From assembly GCA_014529385.2 (NCBI GenBank), contig CM043950.1:73911935-73975934 (forward strand): 64,000 nt of DNA. The letters run 5' to 3'. The DNA comes from Adiantum capillus-veneris (taxonomy: Eukaryota > Streptophyta > Polypodiopsida > Polypodiales > Pteridaceae). This document shows positions 1 to 9,540 of the stretch, in pieces (the first letter of the stretch is position 1; the number at the start of each line of letters is the position of its first letter). The position numbers and the translations under genes were made by a program. A model generated the notes under the pieces. The model worked only from the letters and a program-made list of their open reading frames with translations. It ran no database searches and was not told where the DNA came from.

Positions 1-2
1 TT

Positions 3-527
3 GTGGAGTGGCCAACACCAAAGTCATTAAGGGATGTGAGAAGCTTTATGGGTCTAGCACAATATGAGAGAGCACACATTAAAGATTTCTCTAAGATAGC
101 AAGTCCTTTGACCGAATTGACCAAGAAAGACAAGGGTTTTGTGTGGACTTCTACCTGTGAGACTGCTTTTGAGACCTTGAAGGCTAAAATAGCAGAAAAT
201 TGTGTTTTGAAAGTTCCTGAGATGGGCAAACCATTTGTTGTGTCATGTGATGCTAGTGGTGAACAACTAGGGTGTGTTTTGACACAAGAAGGAAGAGTGG
301 TTGCATATGAGTCTAGGAAATTAAGACGACATGAATTGAACTATGCAACACATGATCTAGAATTGCTTGCTGTTGTTCATGCATTGAAACATTGGCGTCA
401 TCTTTTGCTTGGTGTCAAATTTGAATTGCGTACTGATCATCAAAGTTTGAAGTATATTTTCACGCAGCCATTGTTAAACAACAGACAAAGGAGATGGATT
501 GAATTGTTGGCTGAGTATGGATTTTGA
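3..527 (+). pseudogene. Gypsy pol fragment: RT connection and RNase H
   Basis: The first 40 or so residues are the C-terminal RT/connection region ([18 protein letters not shown], a variant of the usual FLGLxxYYRRFI). An RNase H domain follows, with the first acidic residue in [10 protein letters not shown], the Glu in [15 protein letters not shown] and the next Asp in [11 protein letters not shown]. RNase H degrades the RNA strand of the RNA/DNA hybrid during reverse transcription. The frame ends early because one extra base near 517 turns the expected [10 protein letters not shown] into a stop. The matching segment of the other family-A copy (53033-53296) reads through, so this is a lesion and not a natural end. 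Confidence 0.85.
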
Positions 528-1101
528 CTTGAAGTATTTGTGTGGGAAAGAAAATAAAGTTGCAGATGCATTGAGTCGTAGACCCATGTGTAATTTGTTG
601 ACTGTTGTGCGATCCAATTTGGTTGATGAGATACATGCCGAAGTTGAAAGCGATTCTTTTTACATGCCTATTTTGAAATTCTTGCGTGAGAATATTGGTG
701 AGATGTATGAGAACAGATATCACTTGTATAAGGGAAATCTGTATTATTATGACCGCTTGTGTATTCCTGCAAATTCTGCTTTTAAGAGTCAAATTCTGCA
801 TGAGTGTCATAACTCACCTTTTTCTGGTCATCCTGGATTGAGTAAGACATATGAAAAGATTAAAAGTTCATTCTTTTGGCCACGTATGAAATTGGATGTT
901 AAGAATTATGTGCGTGAATGCTTTCAATGTCAACAAGTTAAAATTGAACATAAGAGGATGCCTGGTGACCTTCAACCCTTAGACATTCCTTTACAGAAGT
1001 GGGAGTCTATATCCATGGACTTTATTATTAGACTTCCTACTACTCGTGGAGGGTATGACTCGATCTTTGTGGTAGTAGGTAGACTCACTTCTTTCCCGTG
1101 A
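499..1101 (+). pseudogene. Gypsy pol fragment: RNase H end, integrase zinc finger and first catalytic Asp
   Basis: After the frameshift near 517 the polyprotein resumes with the RNase H C-terminus (NKVADALSRR). A spacer and the integrase HHCC zinc-binding domain follow (ECHNSPFSGHPG, later CFQCQQ), then the start of the catalytic core with its first Asp in SMDFIIRLP. Integrase inserts the cDNA into the host genome. The frame breaks near 1085: compared with the copy at 51894-53039, thirteen bases are missing between two CTCAC repeats, as expected for slippage or microhomology repair. The start coordinate is only the first Met in this frame. Confidence 0.85.
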
Positions 1102-1454
1102 AAATAACTGATACTGCTTTGACCATTGCACGCTTGTTTGTGAAAGAGATATTTCGTTTGCATGGCATGCCCAAGAGCATAGTGTCTGACAGAGATTCTA
1201 AGTTCACTTCACATTTCTGGAGAGGGACTTTTGACTCTATAGGTACCCAGTTACGCATGTCTACTGCTTTTCATCCTCAAACCGATGGGGAAACGGAGAG
1301 AGTGAATCGTATTTTAGAAGATATGTTACGAATGTATGTCAATGAAAACCAATCTAATTGGAATGAATATTTGCTTTTGGTTGAATTTGCATACAACAGT
1401 TCATATCATTCATCTATTAGGATGACTCCGTTTGAGGCAATGTATGGCTATTGA
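1098..1454 (+). pseudogene. Gypsy integrase core, second Asp and Glu
   Basis: Continues the integrase core. The second catalytic Asp is in IVSDRDSKFTSHFW and the catalytic Glu in TDGETERVNRILED, followed by the usual NSSYHSSIRMTPFEAMYGY. With the Asp in the previous frame all three DDE residues are still encoded, but in two frames. The stop after MYGY arises where about 31 bases present in the other family-A copy are missing. Confidence 0.85.
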
Positions 1455-1999
1455 GGAATAAGGTAGAACTCTCACGTGAGATGCTTGAGAAAATGGATAA
1501 CGAGTCGGCCAAAATCAGGGGGAATATTAGAGAATCTCAAAAGAGACATAAACCGTATTATGACAAGAAACATCGTGTTGTGGAGTATGAAACTAGTGAT
1601 ATGGTTTTTTTAAAGGTTATTCCTGAGAAGTCTCATTTGATTCTTGGAAATGATAGAAGATTGTCTCCACGATTTGTTGGTCCATTTAAAAGTTTGAAGC
1701 GCATTGGTTCATTAACTTACAAATTGGAATTGCCTTCTCATGTTAAAGTGCATCATGTATTCTATGTGAGTTTATTGAAAAAGTATGTTCCTAATGTGCA
1801 TCATGTTTTAGAGGACAACTCTAAGTTGAAAGATGACGGACCATTGACTGTAGAATCAGACTTAGTACTAGATAGGCATTTTAAACATATGAGAAATAGA
1901 GACATTGTGGAAGTTTTGGTTAAGTGGCAGAACTATCCAGTAGAGGATGCATCATGGGTTGATCTTAGTGTTTTGCAAAGAGAATTTTTCTCTCTTTAA
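1451..1999 (+). pseudogene. Gypsy integrase C-terminus with chromodomain-like tail
   Basis: Holds the integrase C-terminal GPF/Y-type module (LSPRFVGPFKSLKRIGSLTY, KVHHVFYVSLLKKY). A short chromodomain-like segment ends the protein (VEVLVKWQNYPVEDASWVDL), with the aromatic W...Y...W spacing of chromoviral chromodomains. In that clade the chromodomain steers integration toward particular chromatin. The natural stop at 1997-1999 lies about 30 bases before the purine tract and LTR. The match to 51592-51897 is nearly residue for residue. Confidence 0.85.
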
Positions 2000-2029
2000 A
2001 CCAACTCTGAGGACAGAGTTAATTTTGAT

Positions 2030-2039
2030 AAGGGGAGAA
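2030..2039 (+). promoter_or_regulatory. Polypurine tract of the family-A element
   Basis: AAGGGGAGAA sits immediately before the LTR start TGTAATAGG. In LTR retrotransposons this RNase H-resistant tract primes plus-strand DNA synthesis. The same tract occurs in reverse complement at 51552-51561 in the complete copy. Confidence 0.85.
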
Positions 2040-3201
2040 TGTAATAGGACTAATATTTGAAGTTCTTAAAGTCGAAAAGAATGTAGCAGGGCATATATTT
2101 CGTTAACACGATTTGAAAGATTGTTGAATAGTCTATTAAATAGAGCTTATACGAATGAGTTGAAATATTAACAGAGAACATATATTCTTTTTTTTTAAAT
2201 AATACACTAAAGACGGATTTGATAAAGATTAATGAATAACAGATAGTCTGTCTATGAACAGTAAAATTGAGAGTTTTATTAATATCAATGTTTTATATTT
2301 ATGTGTTTTAGTTTAAAATGCATGGGTAGGCTTAAAATAAGTTGTAAAAGTAGTGGATACCCAAAAATAGAGGTTTTATGAGTCACGATTTAAAAGTTAC
2401 GTTTTTAGCCAAACAAAGACGTTTTTTGCAATTCTGTCCGCGTTGTCGTGTAGACCAGACCTATTTCCGTCGTTTTGAGTACCTGGATTGCTCTGTTCTG
2501 AGTTCGTTTGTAAAAGTTATGATGAAAACAAACAGAAGGCAGCAGTAGTGTAGTGTACACAGGGACAGACAGACATACAATATCATACAGTTCTCCCTGC
2601 TATCAACCATGAAGTGGATTGTTTCTTCATGGTAGAGTATGGAAATTGAGATTATGAAGGTATATGAGATTATGAGATTATGAGATTATGAGATTATGTT
2701 TTTTACTTTGATTATCATGTTGAATTGGTTGCACGAGTATGTTCTTTTGGCTATTTTATAGGCGATGCAGAAATCAATGTCTGAAACAGGATCTGTGTAA
2801 AGTGTCATGATAGAAATCTAACCTTTACGGATCGCTTAGCGATCACGTTCTTATATTATTCTCGCAGGTATACTTGGTACGAAAATCGTGCAGGCTTTTC
2901 GAGGAAAAGAAGGATAAAAGCACGACAGGTGGTGCGTTTGGGGATCATTCACCGATCTCTTCTTCTGCGAGTGCGAGTGAGAGTGAGAGTGCGAGTGGGA
3001 GTGCGAGTGCGAGTGCGAGTGAGACGCTGCATGCAAGCGAACTGAAGCTCGGGGGTGGTCGGGAGGTTCGAGCTCCGTACAACGGAGTGCGCCCATATAT
3101 TTTGCTCCTCTGTTGTATCAAAACTCTACAAAGATTCATCAATACAAAGATCTCTTTCTCTATCTTTTGCTATCGATCTCTATTATTCGGTTCCCGTGAC
3201 A
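2040..3201 (+). repeat. 3' LTR of family-A element (1162 bp)
   Basis: Starts TGTAATAGGACTA and ends GGTTCCCGTGACA; the ends were fixed by comparison with the copies at 43312, 50446 and 55442, two of which have flanking duplications. It contains an 8-base repeat (GAGATTAT x4, 2666-2697), a 6-bp stem-loop GATCGC-TTA-GCGATC at 2830-2844, an AT-rich TTATATTATT stretch at about 2850 that could be a TATA region, and a hexanucleotide repeat at 2967-3020. An open frame of about 110 codons crosses the hexamers but is judged incidental. Confidence 0.92.
2967..3020 (+). repeat. GCGAGT-type hexanucleotide repeat inside the LTR (9 units)
   Basis: Nine six-base units, mainly GCGAGT with GAGAGT and GGGAGT variants, followed by GAGACG. 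The same position in other family-A LTRs holds 3 units (14935-14952), 9 units (about 43490-43546), 4 units (about 50627-50654) and 11 units (about 55622-55691), counted by eye. Confidence 0.85.
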
Positions 3202-3388
3202 TGACATGACCAATATTGGAGAGTTTGATGCTCTATCACTCGTAAAGAAAGTCATTTAACTTACAATGAATTATTACTAAAATTCTTGATGGAGTAATTT
3301 ACTTGATTTTGTGCCTTGATCATCCTAGAGTTGAATGTGTCATCTTGCCACCTGAAAACTTATTGTTATGGAAATCACATGTGAATAT

Positions 3389-4510
3389 CATCTCCAACAT
3401 CGTCATCGTCATGCCATCATTGTTATGCCCATTGTTATGAATATCGTCTCGAGGATCGTCATCGTCATCGTCATGCCATCATTACTATGGTGATTGTTAT
3501 GAATATCTTCTCGGAAATAATCTTGTGTCATGTATTTATGTGCACACATACATTCTTATTTTGTTATACATACATATGTGCTATCCAATCGTCATGCCAT
3601 CATTGTTATGGCCAATGTTATGAATATTGTCTCAGACATCGTCATCGTCACGTCATCATTACTATGGTCATTGTTATGAATATCGTCACAGACATGATCA
3701 ATCGTCATGCCATCATTGTTATGGCCATTGTTATGAATATCGTCTCCGACATCGTCATCGTCATGCCATCATTGTTGTGGCCATTGTTATGAATATCATC
3801 TCCGACATTGCCATTGTCATTCCATCATTACTATGGTGATTGTTAAAAATATCTTCTCAGAAATCATCTTGTGTCATGCAGTTGTGTGCACACATACATT
3901 CTTATTTCGTTATACTTACATATATGCTACTTGATCATCATTACATCATTGTTATGGACATTCTTATGAATATGACCATTTTCATTAATATCGTCGCGGC
4001 GGACATTATTAATTGGCATGCCATCATTGTTATGGCCATTGTTATGAATATCGTCACGGACATCTTCATCATCATGCCATCATTACTATGTTCATTGTTA
4101 TGAATACCTGCTCGGACATCATCTTGTGTCATGTATTTATGTGCATAGATACATTATTATTTTTTTATACATACATATGTTCTATCTGATCATCATGCCA
4201 TCATTGTTATGGCCATTGTCTTGAATATCATCTCAGTCATCGTCATTCTCATGTCATCATTATTATGGTCATTGTTACGAATATCTTTGAGGACATTATT
4301 AATTGTCATGCCATCATTGCTGTGGCCATTATCTTGAATATCATATGGATATCATCTTGTTATATATACATATGTGCACACATATACTCTTGTTTTGTTA
4401 TACATCATCATGTCATCATTGTTACGGCCATTTTCTTGAATATTGTATGCACATCATCTCATGTCATGTATTTATGTACTATCCATTGTTATGTGATCAA
4501 AAGGACTCTA
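3389..4510 (+). repeat. Degenerate minisatellite, about 60-bp unit
   Basis: A unit close to ATCGTCATGCCATCATTGTT followed by ATGGCCATTGTTATGAATATC recurs many times with point changes. It is interleaved with a second block (CTTGTGTCATGTATTTATGT plus a run ending in a CATACATATGT-like stretch) that recurs near 3525, 3865, 4125 and 4360, giving a higher-order pattern. ATG-rich pseudo-ORFs here reflect the repeat and are not genes. Confidence 0.8.
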
Positions 4511-4913
4511 GCATTGCAAACCGTCTCTTATGACATTTTGACTGTAATTATTTTCATTGATACTACTAAGATTTTTTGGATTGTGTTTCTTGAGTTTATG
4601 ATATTTGCAGGTATGACCAAAAGTTAAAGTTTATCAAGACATTTTTTGGTGAAGATATTATGGCAGAATAAAGAAGTTTATGTAGACATTTTTGGTGAGT
4701 AGATGTTGGCAGTCTACACAAAGATATCTCTGTCTTGAGCCTTTTAAGGCCATTGTTGTACTTGATAGGAGTGATGTAGCTCCTCATAAGCATTCTTTGT
4801 AAATTCAATGATATTTTTAATATAGCGGTGGGTGTACATAGAGTTGTGGGTTTTTCCCTTGAGACCCCGAGGGTTTTTTCATCCACAGTTAGGGACCCTT
4901 ATTTGAGTGGGGA
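4511..4913. other. Non-coding stretch, nothing recognised
   Basis: Moderately AT-rich sequence between the minisatellite and the copia-type LTR. No coding, RNA or repeat feature could be supported. The end (TTTGAGTGGGG) is purine-rich just before a TGTTGAG LTR start and could be a decayed polypurine tract. Confidence 0.4.
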
Positions 4914-5108
4914 TGTTGAGCTCTATATATAGCACGAGCTCCATATATAGCACCTGGGTCTCCTCTTGTTGAGCTTATATGTGAAGCTACTCAATATATG
5001 GCTTCTCTATATATGGCACCCAGGTCCCCTCTATATATACATCATCTCATGTGTGTATTCTACACACTTTGGGGTTCTACTTCTGTGCTCTCTCCTTCTC
5101 TCTCAACA
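4914..5108 (+). repeat. Copia-type 5' LTR
   Basis: Begins TGTTGAGCTC and ends CTCTCTCAACA, so the TGTTGAG/CTCAACA ends are inverted repeats, and a perfect initiator-Met primer site follows directly. Inside, a second TGTTGAGCT start at 4969 opens a related copy of the first 55 bases, so the true LTR start could be 4969 (140 bp) instead of 4914 (195 bp). TATA-like runs (TATATATAG, CTATATATGG) suit an LTR promoter. No second LTR or pol was seen, so this is a 5' remnant. Confidence 0.65.
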
Positions 5109-5120
5109 TGGTATCAGAGC
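5109..5120 (+). other. Primer-binding site, initiator-Met tRNA
   Basis: TGGTATCAGAGC directly follows the LTR end. It is the standard plant complement to the 3' end of initiator-Met tRNA, which primes minus-strand synthesis. Confidence 0.85.
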
Positions 5121-5142
5121 AGTACGTTTTTGTTTTCAATTT

Positions 5143-5452
5143 TTCTCCTGATCAAAATCAATTTTGCAGAAACTACCAGGTTGAGGGATCGGAATCGATG
5201 TGGTCTACAACTTTGCAGAAGGAAGTTTCTTCAAATTCTGCACCGATTTTGAGTTATCGTTCACGGACTGCGTACATACCTGAAAAAGAGCTTTCGCGTT
5301 TTCTTTTTAATTTTTATGCTAATTGAAAACAAATTTGCACAAACTACTCGCTAGAGACCGAAATCGATGTCGTCTACAACTTTGCAGAAGGAAGTTTTTT
5401 CAAATTCTGCACCAATTTTGAGTTATCGTTCGCGGACTGCGTACATATAAGC
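5143..5452 (+). repeat. Two diverged tandem copies of an element leader, about 150 bp
   Basis: The stretch from about 5155 to 5275 (ATCGATGTGGTCTACAACTT, then GCAGAAGGAAGTTTCTTCAA and on to GCGTAC) recurs at about 5325-5445 with a few changes. Both copies are non-coding and downstream of the primer site, so they are probably the untranslated leader of the copia-type remnant, duplicated once. Confidence 0.6.
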
Positions 5453-5462
5453 TCAACAACTA

Positions 5463-5730
5463 TCCATTAGAAAGATTAGAGTAAAAGATAGCACACACAC
5501 ACACACATATCCTTCTTAAAGCTAATTGAATCTTACTAATCTATTAGAAGATTAGAGTAAAAGATAGCACACACACACACATAACTAATTGAATTTTACT
5601 AATCTATTAGAGAGATTAGAGTAAGAGATAGCACACACACACACACATAGCTAATTCAATCTTACTAATCTATTAGAGAGATTAGAGTAAGAGATAGCAC
5701 ACATACATCATTCCTAAAGTTAATTCAATG
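5463..5730 (+). repeat. Minisatellite, about 65-75-bp unit, four copies
   Basis: Unit: CTATTAGAGAGATTAGAGTA, AAAGATAGC, a (AC)n run of variable length, then CTAATTGAATCTTACTAAT. The units differ mostly in the length of the (AC)n run. Confidence 0.8.
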
Positions 5731-6669
5731 CTTGATTCATACGCACCTTATTAGTCCACTAGAGTTTTTGCTCTCTTAGTGGTTTGTGGACGCCTTCTCT
5801 CTAAGAGAAGTGGCAGACTTCGTGAGAGCTATAGAGGCAATCTCTATGTCTAAAGTGTGAGCATGAATGCTCTATTTATAGCAGAAAAAAAACCGTCTAA
5901 CTTTTTTTTTCGAAAAAAAATAATTTTTTAAATTTTTTTTTCTCAAAAATCATACCCGAGTTTTTGGTACCCTTGTGGTACACATGAGCTTGACCACTTT
6001 GTCATTATCATCAAAAGATAAGGCCACACAGGCCCCCCCTCATTAAGATTAGTCAAGAGTAGCCTCTCTTTTTTCATGTGACAGTGTGTCCCACTTTGTC
6101 CCCTCCTATGTGAGTCCATGTGCCTTCATTTGTCATCCCTGTGTATTCTTTTGTCTTTATAATTATTTTATTTATTTCATTAATGATAATTTACTTTACA
6201 TTTTTAAGTTAAACTTTACAGTCTTATATTAACTTTACAGTAGTAAAAGAAAATTCTACAATCAATAAATAAGTCTTGCAATAAGTTAGTTAGTGATTCA
6301 TATAGCTAAACATGTCAGAATTTTGTAGCGTAAATTTTAATTTATAGGTTTTCTCAATGTACGATTCATAATTTGAACCCGAATATCTTAGTTAAAGTAT
6401 AGAAATTGAAGTTAGAATTGGATTAGAAATGTGAAGCATAAAAGTAATGCATTCCTAAACTTTCACTCATAGTTTACACATTTAAGTTTTGATTAATTAC
6501 GATTAGCAAATATTTGATGTATAGAAATTAGATGTAAAACAACAACAATAAGTGTGGATCCGAGTTGGCGAGGGTTCAAATTACAGAATCTCTTTGAAAA
6601 CAAGGAGATTACTAGGGAAATTGACCAATTTAAAGTTCTAAGTGTATAACATAAGTGTAGTACAAAAAA
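5731..6669. other. AT-rich non-coding stretch, probable leader of the gag that follows
   Basis: Includes A/T homopolymer runs at 5885-5945 and no open frame of note. It precedes a gag-like start at 6670, so part may be a decayed LTR and leader. No LTR ends or primer site could be identified. Confidence 0.35.
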
Positions 6670-6792
6670 ATGGCTCCAAAGCGTGCTCGAACCCAAGGCG
6701 CTAATGATCACGAAGCTGGTACAAGTAACGGTGGAATCCCTACGGAAAATGCTATGTCTCCACCAATCGGACCAATCGGAGCTATGGTACAG
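6670..6792 (+). pseudogene. Gypsy gag N-terminus (possible first exon)
   Basis: An open frame starting MAPKRARTQGANDHEAG, a basic, low-complexity start typical of plant gypsy gag proteins, preceded by an A-rich stretch. It is in frame up to a CAG at 6790-6792, immediately followed by GTTAGT, which looks like a splice donor. The gag frame resumes at 8463 after a CACAG that looks like an acceptor. The 41 residues alone are weak evidence; the assignment depends on the downstream gag. Confidence 0.5.
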
Positions 6793-8462
6793 GTTAGTAT
6801 TGCAATTTCATGTTATGCATCATTACATATGCGAGACCATAGGAATATATTATTTACCTTATGAAAAGAAAAGACGGACCGAAACCACGGGGCTTAACCC
6901 CAAGAAACTCGTCATATGTTTGACAAGTAGGAAAGATCGTCTGGTTAAACTGGTTGCTATAGGAAAGAATGTTTGTCCAAAACCTTCGGTATGGTTTCTC
7001 TCAAGTCTCTCTACTTATTAGCGCTAGTATTATGTGGCAATTGCCGAGGCGTGAGATGACGCCAAGGATGGCACCGCTGATGCTGTGGTGGGAGTACACC
7101 CAGATTAGCCCAGCTGGATACTGCAGTTTTGTTTTGCCGTGGCGTGAGGATGACGCTCAGATTGGCACCGTTGTTGCTGTGACGGGAGTACGTCCAGATT
7201 AACACAGCGAGTACTTGTCGAGTGGTATGGGACGCTCATGAGGACAAGGGTTTTTATAAATAATGTATATACCGATCGGACATAATAGCGCCAGTAGAGA
7301 TTCTTGAGTGAACCTAATCCAAGGGTTGTTGGTTTAAAATTGGACGACTTCTTGTTTGACTATTGTTTGTAATACTGTTTGAAGGGCTTTTTTAACGAAC
7401 CAGTATCATAAATAAAATAAAGGAACATGTATGTTTTAACAGTGTGGTAGTAATTAGATAACAAAAGAAGGATGAGTGTGGTGTAAAAAGTGGGAGAATG
7501 ATACCCGAACGAGATAGGACCAATCCTTCCCTAACGGTTCATGCCCGTGGCTACGTAGTAGCTAAGGCAATGTCCATTGGTTTTTCTTTTTCAGGATTGG
7601 AGACCTATCAAAGGTACTCCGCTCCTCTCAAAAAGGGGTAGGGACCTCACACCGATATCAAAGCCTAGGTTAAAGCTTGGGGAGATTTTTAGATTGATTT
7701 TTGGATGTTGAAGGATGTGAATGTTTGAAATAATAGAAGAACCTAGAAAAATTGTTTTGAGTTTTTATATGGTATTGAAGACTGAACTTTCCTGGTACAG
7801 GAAAATGTTCATTTAGCCTACCAAAAATTCCAGGTGTTCATCATCATGTTTGAAAATGCATGCCAATCACCAAATTATCAGTTTCGAAAAAGGGTGGTGA
7901 TGATTTTGGATAGGGTGTTTGCACCACCTATTCCAAGGGTGCATAGAGGATGGGGCATCAACTGGAGTCCATCTGGAGGAATCTAGACCATCGATGCTGA
8001 CAAGATATGGTGCATGGATACCAATCTCAAGAAACTTCGTTGGGTAGAGGAGTTAAAAGTCATCGAAGTTTATCTTTTCATTGGTACTAAGAATCCGGAT
8101 GCTACCATTACCTTGGGAGGAGAAAACATATCTCAGACTCAATGGGTCTATAACCAAGTTACAAAAGTTATCCATGGTGGTAGGATTCGACCCATATGTG
8201 TATCTCGTAGCTTTCAAGGGTCAAAGGAAACTTATTATTTTGATCCTTTAGCCTATCCTTTTGTAGTCACTAAACTCAAAATATAGATACATTACAATCC
8301 TTGTACCCAAAGACTACAAACCTTGGTAGCAAATAATATGTGTATAAATAAAGTTGGGATTAATATTATCTTTTGTTTGTATTATTGTTTGATCAAGTCT
8401 TGCCTTAAAGTGGATTAAAGTTAGAGTATCCAATAAATTTTCACTTAATCTATATTGCACAG
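6793..8462 (+). other. Splice-like or inserted 1.67-kb segment within gag
   Basis: Interrupts the gag frame between codons. The left edge reads CAG|GTTAGT and the right edge TATATTGCACAG|AGT, so it could be a phase-0 intron. ACAG precedes both edges, so a mobile insertion with a short duplication is an equal alternative. It carries two diverged copies of an approximately 72-base block (about 7036-7108 and 7130-7203, GAGGCGTGAGATGACGCCAA type) and an unidentified coding-like stretch at 7812-8286. Confidence 0.5.
7812..8286 (+). pseudogene. Unidentified coding-like stretch, one internal stop
   Basis: One frame is open from about 7800 to 8286 apart from a TAG near 7985. It reads NVHLAYQKFQVFIIMFENAC, later FAPPIPRVHRGWGINWSPSGG, then after the stop ADKIWCMDTNLKKLRWVEEL and on to a natural TAG at 8284-8286. 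Composition looks like a real protein (mixed polar and hydrophobic, few repeats). I do not recognise the family. It resembles no gag, protease, RT or integrase motif. It could be part of another mobile element, an old viral insertion or a host exon. Confidence 0.4.
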
Positions 8463-9537
8463 AGTGCGGTGTACACATCTCTTCAAGAGAAAAATCTACT
8501 TCTCAAGCAAGCTAAACTTCCCTCTTTCAAAGGGGAAGGAGCCCTAGTTGAGCGCGATGCAGAAGTGTGGCTCGAAGAGATGGAAGATTATTTTGCTGCT
8601 GCTGGTACTACTCCCGATAACCAAGCAATGTTGGCTATGTTTCGTCTCACGGGGGATGCCAAGCTTTGGTGGAAACAACACTGCAAAGATAATCAAGTAG
8701 CTCAAAACACTCAAACTTGGGAAGACATTAAGTATGCTATCAAATGACTTTATCTTCCACCTACACACGAATCCCTTAAGATGAATGAATTCTTCAACTT
8801 ACGTCAGTTTCATCTTACAATGGAAGAATACTACTCCAAATTTGTAACTCTTAGACGCTATGCTCCGCCAATGACCGCAGATTAACAAGTAGCCCGTTTC
8901 TGGCAAGGGCTAAATTCTCCTTTAAATACTCGTCTAGAAGCCATGAGGCCTATAAATTTGCAAGATGCTCTTTTAAGAGCTAAACCCTTAGCTAAAGAGA
9001 TGTCAAACTCTCAAAGGGTACGAAATAGAAATTTAAGGAATGCTGGAAGGAGAGGACGGTCTATGATGTGGAACCAAAGGCAAGTTCACCCAGTTCACCA
9101 AACTCATCCAATGGTTGTAGCTTCAGCAAATGGAGCTCAAAATGCAAATCTTAGATGCTACGAATTCAACGAGCTAGGACATTTCAGGAATGTATGTCCT
9201 AGGCGAGTCACCGCAACAAATACACCTAATCGAGCTAGAGGATGAGGGAAAATAATAAATCATGAAGCAAGAAATGGAGGACGAGGTCGAGGGCGCGGAA
9301 TGGCTGCCAGAGTCAATGCTATCATAGGAGAACCAACATTGGGAGAAGAACAAGAGGAAAGAGCAACTCTACATGCTGCAATTGATAACCCAAGAGCAAG
9401 ACAACAATACGCTGTCATTCAAACACCTGCAAATCACCAAGGTGAAAAATTTGAGCTTCTTATTGATTGTGGTAGTACTCATTCTTTCTTGTCACCTAAA
9501 TGTTTAAGGAGGTTAGGACTTAATCAACTTTCCATGA
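8463..9537 (+). pseudogene. Gypsy gag with zinc knuckle and start of protease
   Basis: One reading frame throughout with three in-frame stops (about 8745, 8883, 9243). The retrotransposon gag domain spans about 8500-8960 (LPSFKGEGALVERDAEVWLE, FRLTGDAKLWWKQH, MEEYYSKFVTLRRYAPPM). A zinc knuckle follows in which the second Cys is replaced by Phe (CYEFNELGHFRNVC). The retropepsin start FELLIDCGSTHSFLSPK has Cys where Ser is usual (DSG). Homology stops shortly after 9537, so RT and the rest are lost. Gag forms the virus-like particle; protease would cut the polyprotein. Confidence 0.82.
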
Positions 9538-9540
9538 AAT

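Larger units (their letters stand above)
1..3201 (+). mobile_element. Ty3/gypsy element, family A, 3' half (chromovirus-like)
   Basis: The window opens inside the pol gene of this element. In order it holds the end of reverse transcriptase, RNase H, the integrase zinc finger and core, an integrase tail with a chromodomain-like segment, a purine-rich tract, and a 3' LTR. The order RT, RNase H, integrase defines Ty3/gypsy. It is the same family as the complete minus-strand copy at 50446-56557, with closely matching protein. Its pol is broken by at least three lesions near 517, 1085 and 1453. The 5' LTR lies outside the window, so its target duplication cannot be checked. Confidence 0.93.

Noticed and set aside
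3050-3080. tRNA-like B box (GGTTCGAGCTCC) in the family-A LTR, hinting at a SINE
   Set aside because: The motif has an extra base against the B-box consensus, no A box stands at the right distance, and the region is part of a well-defined LTR.
2874-3209. A 111-codon ORF across the hexamer repeat in the family-A LTR, repeated in other copies (50448-50744, 55444-55782)
   Set aside because: The frame stays open only because the hexamer is a multiple of three. The translation is a Ser/Ala/Glu repeat, and the opposite strand is open too (His/Ser repeat). No sign of a real protein.
3389-4510. Possible CRISPR array
   Set aside because: Units are adjacent and diverged with no unique spacers, no cas genes are nearby, and the DNA is clearly eukaryotic.
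3487-4627. Several ORFs of 70-120 codons in the minisatellite
   Set aside because: They follow the repeat unit in all frames and consist of repeated His, Ile, Met and Val.
6560-6600. GAGGGTTCAAATTAC, resembling a tRNA T-arm
   Set aside because: No cloverleaf could be formed with the flanks.
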